A DNA stretch of 22,386 nucleotides from positions 1-22,386 of IMG/VR virus record IMGVR_UViG_3300044712_000914; one strand, given 5' to 3'. The notes beneath the pieces are model-generated. The model did not search any database, was not told where the DNA came from, and worked only from the letters and a program-made list of their open reading frames with translations. This DNA comes from a virus. The translations under genes were made by a program, and so were the position numbers. Each line of letters opens with the position of its first letter. Position 1 is the stretch's first letter. Below are positions 6,088-12,155 of this stretch, piece after piece.

Positions 6088-7016
6088 TCGACCTTGCCAG
6101 CTTCGTGCGCCCTTCCTCCATGGACGCAATCGAGCGTTGCCCAGGACGCCCGACCATGGAGGCCCGCGCGCTGGCGCAGGTTCCAGCCCTGGCGCGCATC
6201 ACGCACGCCATTGCGGAACAGGGGACAAAAGCCCACGCCGTAAAGGCTCAGATTCTTTCGTTGATCTATCACACGCCGGGAGTGCAGAGCGACCCATACG
6301 AGGCAATGACAAAAATGGCGGGAGCGCTGGCACAACTGGAGCCATGGGCCTCCGACGCATGCCGCCGCTGCGTCACCTACGTTGTTGCCCTGGTCGGACA
6401 ACTGGTGAGCGAAGGCTACCGGGTGCAGGTTGAAGTAGAAATGCACCTCCCCGGAACCGGCGTTGGCATCAAGCGCGGAGGCACGGCAGACACGGTGCTT
6501 CTGTGCTGGAAGAATGACCAGCTTCGCCGCGTGGTGGTCGAGGATACGAAGACCGGCTTTCTTGACCAAGGCGAGGCCGCCGACCATCTGCAATTATCAA
6601 CCTATGCGGTCATGGCCTGGGATAAATATCTACCCGCCGAGCCTGTGGACATCCACCTGGCGCAGGGTCGCCGCCGCGAGTTCAGCGCCGCACGCTTCGA
6701 CGCGCCGACCATAGTTGGCGTGCGTGGTCGCATCCGGCAGGCCGTGGCGGGCGCGTTCGCGCGTGAACCTGAGCTTCGCCCGTCAATCGACGCATGCAGG
6801 TATTGTAAAGCACTTACCCACTGCCGAGCCGCAAGGGAATATATTATGCACGCCGCCGAGGAATTATCGCTATTTGGCGATTCCGTCGAGGACCGCGTCA
6901 GGTTCATCGATGCCGCCGCCATCGCCAAGCGTTTCGCCGAAGAGGTCCGCAATCTGCAAAAGGAGTGGACCAAGGAGAACCAGCAGGCGCAGAGCTTGGA
7001 ACGGGTGATGCCATGA
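6084..7016 (+). CDS. PD-(D/E)XK exonuclease, Cas4/RecB-like (DUF2800 type)
   Basis: The 310-residue protein fits the exonuclease partner of the RecT protein. It opens with RPSSMDAIERCPG, holding Cys19, then an EQGTKAHA motif with His51. The active site has Asp136 (GGTAD), Asp154 and Lys156 (EDTK), and a QLSTYA motif with Gln170. Near the C-terminus C238-x2-C241-x5-C247, together with Cys19, gives the four-cysteine layout of the Cas4/AddB iron-sulfur cluster. It starts with GTG overlapping the previous stop. It would chew one strand at DNA ends to load the annealase. Assignment to this superfamily is firm; the exact subfamily and polarity are not. Confidence 0.88.
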   Translation: MIDLASFVRPSSMDAIERCPGRPTMEARALAQVPALARITHAIAEQGTKAHAVKAQILSLIYHTPGVQSDPYEAMTKMAGALAQLEPWASDACRRCVTYVVALVGQLVSEGYRVQVEVEMHLPGTGVGIKRGGTADTVLLCWKNDQLRRVVVEDTKTGFLDQGEAADHLQLSTYAVMAWDKYLPAEPVDIHLAQGRRREFSAARFDAPTIVGVRGRIRQAVAGAFAREPELRPSIDACRYCKALTHCRAAREYIMHAAEELSLFGDSVEDRVRFIDAAAIAKRFAEEVRNLQKEWTKENQQAQSLERVMP

Positions 7017-7222
7017 CTGTCCTTAAAACAAAACCGTTCGCCATTCACTACGCTGGCGAGATTCGGACAAAGCGCATGCATATCCTGCCGGGATGGGCGG
7101 CGTGTTGCTATGGCGATAAGGCTTGGCGGATAAAAAATAGCGGTCAAAACACATACGATGTTTCCATGGTAACGTGCAAGGCGTGTCTGAAGCGCATTAG
7201 AGCCGCAGGGGTGACGCCATGA
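7013..7222 (+). CDS. Small Cys-pair protein
   Basis: The ATG at 7013 overlaps the nuclease stop (ATGA) and gives 69 residues. It holds a CC pair at 31-32 and C55-x2-C58 (VTCKACLKRI), a possible single zinc site. It is the first of seven small genes linked by 4-bp overlaps. No family was recognised. Confidence 0.65.
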   Translation: MTVLKTKPFAIHYAGEIRTKRMHILPGWAACCYGDKAWRIKNSGQNTYDVSMVTCKACLKRIRAAGVTP

Positions 7223-7422
7223 GTGGGCCAATCAAACCCCCGGCTCCTTACGGATACTTTCCAGGAACCGGCATGCCGCGCAAGAAGCCGCAAGCGGAGC
7301 ATGATGGCCGTGGCGTGTGCAAGTTCTGCGGCGCAACCGGCCTGGTGTGGGAAAAGCGCGAATCGTGGACGCTGTGCGAGGTAGGGGGGAAGAGGCACGA
7401 GTGCAGGAAGGTGACGCCATGA
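7219..7422 (+). CDS. Small zinc-ribbon protein
   Basis: The 67-residue product has a Pro-rich N-terminus, then C34-x2-C37 (VCKFCGATG) and a second set of ligands, Cys53 and His60-x-Cys62. It is coupled to its neighbours by ATGA overlaps at both ends. Such zinc ribbons are frequent in early phage operons and often bind nucleic acid or host polymerase. No specific function can be given. Confidence 0.68.
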   Translation: MSGPIKPPAPYGYFPGTGMPRKKPQAEHDGRGVCKFCGATGLVWEKRESWTLCEVGGKRHECRKVTP

Positions 7423-7541
7423 CCAAATGTCTTCATTGCGGCAAGGAATTAAACGGCCAAGGCCAGCGCAAGTATTGCTCCGTCTATTGCCGAAACAGGT
7501 ACACACGCATCAAGCGTATTCTGAAAAGGTGTTCCCAATGA
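7419..7541 (+). CDS. 40-residue zinc-ribbon microprotein
   Basis: It starts with ATG 7419 overlapping the previous stop. Four cysteines (C4-x2-C7 and C20-x3-C24) form a complete compact zinc ribbon, with an Arg/Lys-rich C-terminal helix (CRNRYTRIKRILKR) suited to nucleic-acid binding. It ends in an ATGA overlap with the next gene. Despite its size, the full metal-binding set and coupling support it as a real gene. Confidence 0.7.
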   Translation: MTKCLHCGKELNGQGQRKYCSVYCRNRYTRIKRILKRCSQ

Positions 7542-7822
7542 GCCTCGCCACCATTGAAACCAGCACCGCCGCGGCGCGGTCTATCGCGCCGTGTGCCGCC
7601 GCCATTCGTGAGCGCGTGGCCGGGTTTATCTCCTCATGTGGAAGCGATGGAACCACATGCGATGCCGCCGAGATTGCGCTGGAATTATCACATCAAACAA
7701 CATCGGCCAGATTCCGAGAATTGGCACTCGCCACGCGCATCATTGACCTTGGCGAGCGCCGCAAAACCCGCAGCGGTCGCAATGCCGTGGTGTGGTTCAG
7801 CGCGGAACAGGGGAGGCCATGA
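7538..7822 (+). CDS. Winged-helix-like small protein
   Basis: The 94-residue product has a helical N-terminus and a winged-helix-like C-terminal part at about 38-90. A candidate recognition helix is AEIALELSHQTTSARFREL, followed by a beta-wing with RRKTRSGRNAVVWF. It probably binds DNA and could regulate early genes or help replication. It is coupled by 4-bp overlaps on both sides. The fold assignment is by eye only. Confidence 0.7.
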   Translation: MSLATIETSTAAARSIAPCAAAIRERVAGFISSCGSDGTTCDAAEIALELSHQTTSARFRELALATRIIDLGERRKTRSGRNAVVWFSAEQGRP

Positions 7823-8022
7823 TCGCCGTCCGCTTCACCGAAATGGCTACGCCCTGCGTCGCCTGCCATCGCGAAGGCCTATTCAGCTATTGGAGCGACA
7901 AGCTTGGCGAATGGATCGAGAATGATTCCACCGTGCCGCAAGACGTGCTCGACACGCTGCCCGACGACGAACGCAACCGCGTGATGCGCGCCATGACGGC
8001 GGCGGGAGTGGTGGCCGCGTGA
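7819..8022 (+). CDS. Small Cys-pair hypothetical protein
   Basis: The 67-residue product has C13-x2-C16-H17 near the N-terminus, an acidic middle with Trp residues and a helical C-terminus (ERNRVMRAMTAAGV). It overlaps the previous stop (ATGA) and the next start (GTGA). A half zinc site is possible. No family was recognised. Confidence 0.65.
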   Translation: MIAVRFTEMATPCVACHREGLFSYWSDKLGEWIENDSTVPQDVLDTLPDDERNRVMRAMTAAGVVAA

Positions 8023-8234
8023 GTATTGCAGAAGCAATCCTATTCCGCCTCGGTCGCGGCCCTGCGTCCATGCCGCAGATCGCTGATGCCATCGTTGAAG
8101 GCGCGAAGATTCCCGCCGAAAAAATGTATTCCGATGGCATTCCCGCCGTCGCTCAACTCATCAAGGAAGGCCGGGTCGAACTCCTGGCCAATGTCAACCT
8201 TTACCGCCTAACCACGAAAGGGCCGGGCAAATGA
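8019..8234 (+). CDS. Second winged-helix-like small protein
   Basis: It starts with GTG overlapping the previous stop (GTGA). The 71-residue product looks like a single winged helix: LGRGPASMPQIADAIVEG as helix-turn, GIPAVAQLIKEGRVELL as recognition helix, and a closing wing, VNLYRLTTKG. This resembles modules that sense or bind DNA in phage early operons. It has an ATGA overlap with the next gene. Confidence 0.68.
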   Translation: MSIAEAILFRLGRGPASMPQIADAIVEGAKIPAEKMYSDGIPAVAQLIKEGRVELLANVNLYRLTTKGPGK

Positions 8235-8527
8235 ATATCAATAAAACCGAACTTGGCGTGATCGTTAAAGATCAGGCCGCCAAACTTATACCGCTCATCG
8301 AGCGCGCCCTTGAGGATTCAGCCAAGCACGGCAGATCATCGCGCGTCGTGATGACGCTGAACATCAAGCACGACAAGAAGAATCCGAACAAGATCAACCT
8401 GACGGCCATTGCCAAGACCAAGGAGCCGAAGGGCGACAAGATCGACTTGAGCGGGACGACTGACGAGGAATTGCTCATGTCGTTTGTGGTTAGCGAGGAA
8501 GACGGGCAGCAGACGATTGACGACTGA
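8231..8527 (+). CDS. Hypothetical early protein
   Basis: The 98-residue product has an amphipathic N-terminal helix, a lysine-rich beta-hairpin region (RVVMTLNIKHDKKNPNKI) and an acidic C-terminal tail (about 75-98). It is the last of the overlap-coupled chain that began at 7013. No domain was recognised. Charge separation suggests a small binding protein, but this is speculation. Confidence 0.68.
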   Translation: MNINKTELGVIVKDQAAKLIPLIERALEDSAKHGRSSRVVMTLNIKHDKKNPNKINLTAIAKTKEPKGDKIDLSGTTDEELLMSFVVSEEDGQQTIDD

Positions 8528-8535
8528 CGGTGTTC

Positions 8536-8555
8536 GACCCCGGTTCGCCGGGGTC
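8536..8555 (+). other. Intergenic hairpin with TTCG loop
   Basis: GACCCCGG and CCGGGGTC form a perfect 8-bp stem closed by a TTCG loop, 8 bp after the stop of the previous gene. No T-run follows, so it is not a standard terminator. It may stabilise mRNA ends, or terminate weakly with Rho. Confidence 0.45.
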
Positions 8556-8581
8556 CTGCAACCGCCAACCAAGGAAACGAT

Positions 8582-9091
8582 ATGACCGAAATATCCATGA
8601 ACCTGCCTGACATTCTCGGAAAACATAAAAAATGGCTGCGCTGTGAGGATGGAGGAAGTCGCGCCAACCTGAGTGGCGCCGTCCTGAGTGGCGCCGACCT
8701 GAGTGGCGCCAACCTGAGTGGCGCCGTCCTGAGTGGCGCCGACCTGAGTGGCGCCGACCTGAGTCGCGCCGTCCTGAGTGGCGCCGACCTGAGGAGCGCC
8801 GACCTGAGTGGCGCCGACCTGAGGAGCGCCGACCTGAGTGGCGCCGACCTGAGTGAATGCAAAGGACTGTTCGCGTATGCCCAGGTTTCTTTCACCGGAC
8901 ACGGCGAGCGCGGACGGATGCTGACTGCAATCCGCCGTAAAGATGGCGATGCGCCGGAACTGTCGTGTGGCTGCTTCTACGGAAACACCAAGGCGCTGCG
9001 CGAATACATTGCAAACGGTAATGAGCTATACCGAAAGACGCGCACGGTTGCGTTGGACACAGTGCTGATGCTTTTGGATTTGAGGAATTAG
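8582..9091 (+). CDS. Pentapeptide-repeat protein
   Basis: The 169-residue protein has a short N-terminal lead-in ([15 protein letters not shown]), then 13 uninterrupted pentapeptides of the A(D/N/V)LSG type at residues 28-92. These are expected to form a right-handed quadrilateral beta-helix of about three coils. A C-terminal globular part (about 105-169) carries [14 protein letters not shown] and a C-x-C. Some pentapeptide proteins mimic DNA and guard gyrase (Qnr/MfpA), but most have unknown roles. This C-terminal extension is not part of the Qnr design. AAGGAA precedes the ATG; Met6 is an alternative start. Confidence 0.88.
   Translation: MTEISMNLPDILGKHKKWLRCEDGGSRANLSGAVLSGADLSGANLSGAVLSGADLSGADLSRAVLSGADLRSADLSGADLRSADLSGADLSECKGLFAYAQVSFTGHGERGRMLTAIRRKDGDAPELSCGCFYGNTKALREYIANGNELYRKTRTVALDTVLMLLDLRN
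8663..8857 (+). repeat. 15-bp coding tandem repeat, 13 copies
   Basis: The pentapeptide region is built of nearly identical 15-bp units (consensus GCCGACCTGAGTGGC). Changes are mostly confined to the second residue codon (GAC, AAC or GTC) and a few AGG/CGC swaps. Near identity at silent positions shows recent expansion by slippage or unequal exchange. Confidence 0.9.
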
Positions 9092-9099
9092 GCGCAGTC

Positions 9100-10272
9100 A
9101 TGGCCGACCAATACCAGCCCGACCTGCAAGCCGCTGTTGATCAGCGATTGGCATCCAATCAATCCCAAGTCGAAATAGACGCGCCAGCGATCAAGGCTAT
9201 TGTTTCATCACTTCTTGAATCACCGGAAGGCGTTTGTGACTTCAAGGCGCACGCCATTGCCATTGCAGGCATTGTGGTGGCTAGAATTAAATCAGGAAAT
9301 GTTCCTGGAGTCTATATTAACGGATCACCGGTTGAGGCGATCAAACGGCTTGAGGACGAAGCGCGGCATGCGGTGCAAGATGCTGACACCCTCCGCGCCC
9401 AGGTCGAGGCGCTGACGAAGGCTATGGACGACGCAGAAACCAGGGCCGCATTTAGAGCAAAGGAGCGCGACGAAGCACACGCCCAGGTAGAGGCGCTGAC
9501 GAAGGACTGCTCTTTCCTGAAATCACAGGCGAAAGAAGCCGAGCGCATAGCTGGAGCGGCGTTAGCAGAGCGCGACGCCGCCATTGCACGGGCGGAGAGG
9601 GCGGAGGCGTTTTGTTCCAGATGTCAATGTGCAGATACTAATAAAACGCTGCAAGAACGCGACGCCCTCAAGTCGGCGCTGGGTAAGGCTGAGTCCGAGC
9701 GGGAGGATATACGCAAGACCTTGGCGGATTTCCTAGCCGGTCCACATGCTGCGACGATAATTCGCGCACAGGAAAAAGAGAAGGGGTGCGACGCCTTGCA
9801 GGACCGGGTGCTGAAGTTGGAGGCGCTAGCGGAAGACCTAGCGAAACAGAAGCGAGACCTCGGTGACCTATTGGATGCCGCTCGCATACGGGCTGAGAAG
9901 GCGGAACAGGAAAACCATTCCCTGTCCGTATTAAACGCAGCAGCGTACGCTTCGCGTGACCGAAGCGATGACCTTGTGTCAAAGACGCACCGGATGATGT
10001 CGGAAGCCAAAAGAGAGCGGGATGCTGAAAAAGACCGGGCCTTTAATTTTTGCCTTGCTCTCACTACTGAACAGACCAAGCACGATGAAACCAAGAAAGA
10101 GCGCGACACCCTCAAGGTGGCGCTGCTGGAGGCCATCGACGCAGTGAACGACCTTCGTATGGAACACAAAGCGCACGGGCATATCACGGACTCATCGGCT
10201 AAATGGGCAATCAAGACTGAGCCGAAGCTCCGCGCCCTGCTGGGCGAGAAGGGCGGTGAGGAATGCCTATGA
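9100..10272 (+). CDS. Long coiled-coil hypothetical protein
   Basis: The 390-residue product has a small N-terminal domain (1-80) with a hydrophobic helix (AIAIAGIVVARI) and then a long, broken coiled coil (about 80-370). Internal duplication is visible: AQVEALTK occurs twice, 28 residues (four heptads) apart, with 23 of 24 bases conserved (9397-9420 and 9481-9504). ERDALKSAL and ERDTLKVAL are a second repeated pair. A cysteine group lies at about 172-178. It ends in the RALLGEK motif shared with two downstream frames. Rod-like proteins of this type are common and fast-evolving in phage early regions. The role is unknown. Confidence 0.8.
   Translation: MADQYQPDLQAAVDQRLASNQSQVEIDAPAIKAIVSSLLESPEGVCDFKAHAIAIAGIVVARIKSGNVPGVYINGSPVEAIKRLEDEARHAVQDADTLRAQVEALTKAMDDAETRAAFRAKERDEAHAQVEALTKDCSFLKSQAKEAERIAGAALAERDAAIARAERAEAFCSRCQCADTNKTLQERDALKSALGKAESEREDIRKTLADFLAGPHAATIIRAQEKEKGCDALQDRVLKLEALAEDLAKQKRDLGDLLDAARIRAEKAEQENHSLSVLNAAAYASRDRSDDLVSKTHRMMSEAKRERDAEKDRAFNFCLALTTEQTKHDETKKERDTLKVALLEAIDAVNDLRMEHKAHGHITDSSAKWAIKTEPKLRALLGEKGGEECL
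10231..10252 (+). repeat. 22-bp stop/ribosome-site cassette, copy A
   Basis: Begins CGCGCCCTGCTGG and ends CGAGAAGG. It encodes RALLGEK at the end of the coiled-coil gene. Copies B (10537-10558) and C (10758-10779) lie downstream; B is identical and C differs by one base. Confidence 0.85.
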
Positions 10273-10475
10273 TAGGATACCGAAAGCGCACGTGCCCGAA
10301 ATGTAAAAAAACATCCATGTGGTTAGGCGCAGTCCCGCTTAACGACGATGAGTCGGCGGCAATAGAAATACTGATGTGCGTGTCCGACAAGCGCGCGATG
10401 TTAGCTGCTATGGTTGGAGAGCGTGACCGCCAGATAGAAGATACAATCAAAGCGGTATCGTCAAGCACTTCCTGA
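10269..10475 (+). CDS. Small Cys-pair protein with probable C-terminal frameshift
   Basis: ATG 10269 overlaps the previous stop (ATGA) and has GAGG 7 nt upstream; an ATG six bases earlier is too close to that site. The 68-residue product has C9-x2-C12 (RTCPKCKKTS) and a helical C-terminal half ending in TIKAVSSSTS. From 10438 the +1 frame stays open to 10563 and ends in RALLGEKE, the same ending seen in both neighbouring cassettes. The gene probably lost its original C-terminus by a small indel between about 10438 and 10475. Confidence 0.6.
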   Translation: MIGYRKRTCPKCKKTSMWLGAVPLNDDESAAIEILMCVSDKRAMLAAMVGERDRQIEDTIKAVSSSTS

Positions 10476-10563
10476 CGCAGACACTACCGCGCTTCGTTGT
10501 GAATTACGGGCTAAGTTTGAGCGATACAGAGAAGCACGCGCCCTGCTGGGCGAGAAGGAATGA
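10438..10563 (+). pseudogene. Frame-shifted 3' remnant of the preceding gene
   Basis: This frame has no ATG, GTG or TTG start yet is open for about 41 codons. It reads as a charged helix (LRAKFERYREARALLGEKE) ending at TGA 10561-10563. The ending matches the coiled-coil protein and the next small protein. It is best read as the displaced C-terminus of the gene at 10269, or as the leftover of a replaced gene cassette. Confidence 0.5.
10537..10558 (+). repeat. 22-bp stop/ribosome-site cassette, copy B
   Basis: Identical to copy A. Its AAGG is part of the ribosome site of the next gene, whose ATG (10566) follows GAATGACC. Confidence 0.85.
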
Positions 10564-10565
10564 CC

Positions 10566-10784
10566 ATGAGCGCAGGATCTAGCGACGGGTTAATTCCACA
10601 GTTCCGTAAATATCTAAAAGAAATGTTTGATACTAGCCGCGATCCGGCTAAGCATTGTGATCTATATAAAGATAAAGCGGCTGGTAGTTGCTGCCATGTG
10701 GACGGTTTGCTCTGCGACTTTCCTAAGTGCGACATGCTGCGTAAATACAAAGAGAAACGCGCCCTGCTGGTCGAGAAGGAGTGA
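10566..10784 (+). CDS. Small Cys-rich hypothetical protein
   Basis: The 72-residue product has five cysteines between 31 and 55 (C31, C42, C43, C50, C55) with His30 and His44, a likely metal site. It ends in a charged helix, KRALLVEKE. ATG 10566 sits 6-7 nt after AAGGA; an ATG at 10560 is too close to that site. The end carries cassette copy C, which in turn supplies the ribosome site of the next gene. Confidence 0.7.
   Translation: MSAGSSDGLIPQFRKYLKEMFDTSRDPAKHCDLYKDKAAGSCCHVDGLLCDFPKCDMLRKYKEKRALLVEKE
10758..10779 (+). repeat. 22-bp stop/ribosome-site cassette, copy C
   Basis: Differs from copies A and B at one base (GGTCG for GGGCG). It ends in AAGG, followed by AGTGACC and the ATG at 10787. 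Confidence 0.83.
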
Positions 10785-10786
10785 CC

Positions 10787-11320
10787 ATGGATAACCTCCT
10801 TAAACAATGCCGGGATGCGCTTGCTATCATCAAAGGCGAAACCTCGCCCGATGGTCGCTTGACGATGCTGCCACAACAGGAAGCGTTTATCCGTCAGACA
10901 ATCGCAGCCTGTGACGCCGACCTTGCAAGGACGGATTGGCCGAGTGATTGCGTATTATTGCCGTGCCCATTTTGCGGATGTAGCGCATACGCAATAGGAA
11001 AAACATGCGCTAAAAATGACCCGTACCGAGAAGGTGATAGAGCGTATCCTATCGTAAGGTGTGCAGAATGTGCCGCGCAAGTCTCTGGCGAAGACTGGTC
11101 GGAACCAGGAACGGCGATAGTTAAATGGAATAATCGTCAAGGTGTGCGTGCGCCGAGGGTGAGTGTTCCAGAACGCCGCTATCTCAAAGACCGCTCAATA
11201 TCTGACGACACATATAGCGAGCACAGCGAAGGATGGGACGATTGCCGGGCTGAGTGCATTGACGCAATCCGCGCCGCTGGCGGTGTTCCGGTGGACCAAC
11301 ATGGGAAGGAATTAATATGA
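10787..11320 (+). CDS. Lar-like zinc-ribbon protein (possible anti-restriction)
   Basis: The 177-residue protein has a helical N-terminus and a zinc ribbon in the style of the Lar/restriction-alleviation family: LLPCPFCG with Cys60 and Cys63, then RCAEC with Cys92 and Cys95, and the closing WNNR at 114-117. The C-terminal part has GWDDCRAECIDAIRAAGG. Rac Lar eases type I restriction in E. coli, but most relatives are untested, so anti-restriction is only a family-level guess. ATG 10787 is preferred over GTG 10781 because AAGGAG lies at the right distance. It has an ATGA overlap with the next gene. Confidence 0.75.
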   Translation: MDNLLKQCRDALAIIKGETSPDGRLTMLPQQEAFIRQTIAACDADLARTDWPSDCVLLPCPFCGCSAYAIGKTCAKNDPYREGDRAYPIVRCAECAAQVSGEDWSEPGTAIVKWNNRQGVRAPRVSVPERRYLKDRSISDDTYSEHSEGWDDCRAECIDAIRAAGGVPVDQHGKELI

Positions 11321-11427
11321 GCACTCTAATGCTTATCACAGCATGGGCACACGGGATGATAATTGGGTATGTTGTCGGATTTATTGTCGGGTTTATTGTC
11401 CGTGCAAGAAAAGGAGAAATCAAATGA
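11317..11427 (+). CDS. 36-residue glycine-zipper membrane protein
   Basis: The ATG overlaps the Lar-like stop (ATGA) and has AAGGA upstream. The stop overlaps the next start (ATGA). One transmembrane helix (about 4-28) carries glycines at 13, 17, 21 and 25, a perfect GxxxGxxxGxxxG zipper, followed by a basic tail (RARK). Such helices pack tightly into oligomers in the membrane. Possible roles are a small pore or toxin, or an effector of an envelope protein; none is shown. It was not found by a length-limited gene search. Confidence 0.7.
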   Translation: MSTLMLITAWAHGMIIGYVVGFIVGFIVRARKGEIK

Positions 11428-11696
11428 GCAAGAAACATGTCCGCAGGGTCGAGTTTGGCTTCTGCGATGCGTGCAACGAACGCAGAGGACATCCGCGAGC
11501 AGAGGAGCCGGACTGCACCGTCGTCCACGATTCCGCCTGCTTCCCGGTGCGCGAGGCGATGCGGTTGTGTAAGGCGATTAACGTCCATTACGACAATCCA
11601 AGTGGAGATATGTCTACATGGAATAACGCTCTCAATGCGCTCCACCTATACCGGGATGCCGTCGCCAGCATGAAGGCGAAGAAAGGTAGCAAATGA
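11424..11696 (+). CDS. Small hypothetical protein with Cys pair
   Basis: The ATG at 11424 has AAGGAG upstream and overlaps the membrane-protein stop. The 90-residue product has C14-x2-C17 (FGFCDACNER) with further Cys and His residues at about 31-39 and a helical C-terminal half containing WNNALNALHLYRDAV. It is a possible zinc-binding protein. It has an ATGA overlap with the next gene. Confidence 0.68.
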   Translation: MSKKHVRRVEFGFCDACNERRGHPRAEEPDCTVVHDSACFPVREAMRLCKAINVHYDNPSGDMSTWNNALNALHLYRDAVASMKAKKGSK

Positions 11697-11971
11697 CCAT
11701 CGACACGAAACGCTACCATGAATTGGTCGCAGCATTGCCTGATGACGCAGAGGTTCGACTGCACATAGACGGCGACGGATGCGCTGTCGATCTTGCGAAG
11801 TGGAGCGTGGAAAATATGCCAGCCATCCTCGACCGCATTGACCGTCTGCAAGCGGTGGCGGAGGCGGCAAAGGCATTCTGTGGCCGGAAAGGTGCGATGG
11901 ACGACATCGGGTATTCGCTCGGTGGAAAGGAACTGGACAAGGCACTCGCACGCTTGGACGGTGGCAAATGA
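11693..11971 (+). CDS. Small hypothetical protein
   Basis: The 92-residue product is helical, with an acidic beta-turn near the N-terminus (DAEVRLHIDGDG) and a helix-rich C-terminal part (IDRLQAVAEAAKAF). It is coupled to both neighbours by ATGA overlaps. No domain was recognised. Confidence 0.68.
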   Translation: MTIDTKRYHELVAALPDDAEVRLHIDGDGCAVDLAKWSVENMPAILDRIDRLQAVAEAAKAFCGRKGAMDDIGYSLGGKELDKALARLDGGK

Positions 11972-12153
11972 AATCAGAGGTTTCATCCCCAGGTAAATAC
12001 TGCCAGCAATGCCAAGAATCGCATCGGTTCAGCGACGCCAAAAGGACCATAACCAGCGATGGTGGACAGCGACACTTGTGCCTCAGTCACGCCGCCGTTA
12101 TTCACCAGTTCAACGTTTATGACTTCACCATGAACCCGAAAGGGAAAAAGTAA
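11968..12153 (+). CDS. Small zinc-finger-like protein
   Basis: The 61-residue product has C12-x2-C15 (YCQQCQ) and a second pair, Cys38 with His41 (LCLSH), a complete candidate zinc site. A short basic tail ends it two bases before the replication initiator start. It is probably translated with the initiator, but no role is known. Confidence 0.66.
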   Translation: MKSEVSSPGKYCQQCQESHRFSDAKRTITSDGGQRHLCLSHAAVIHQFNVYDFTMNPKGKK

Positions 12154-12155
12154 CC

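Noticed and set aside
8536-8555. Rho-independent terminator call for the TTCG hairpin
   Set aside because: The stem is strong but no T-run follows, and the operon continues in the same direction, so it is listed only as a hairpin.
8272-8902. Two long antisense ORFs made of [11 protein letters not shown]- and [10 protein letters not shown]-type repeats
   Set aside because: They are mirror images of the 15-bp pentapeptide repeats. A repeat unit divisible by three keeps all frames open; there is no independent start signal or sensible protein.
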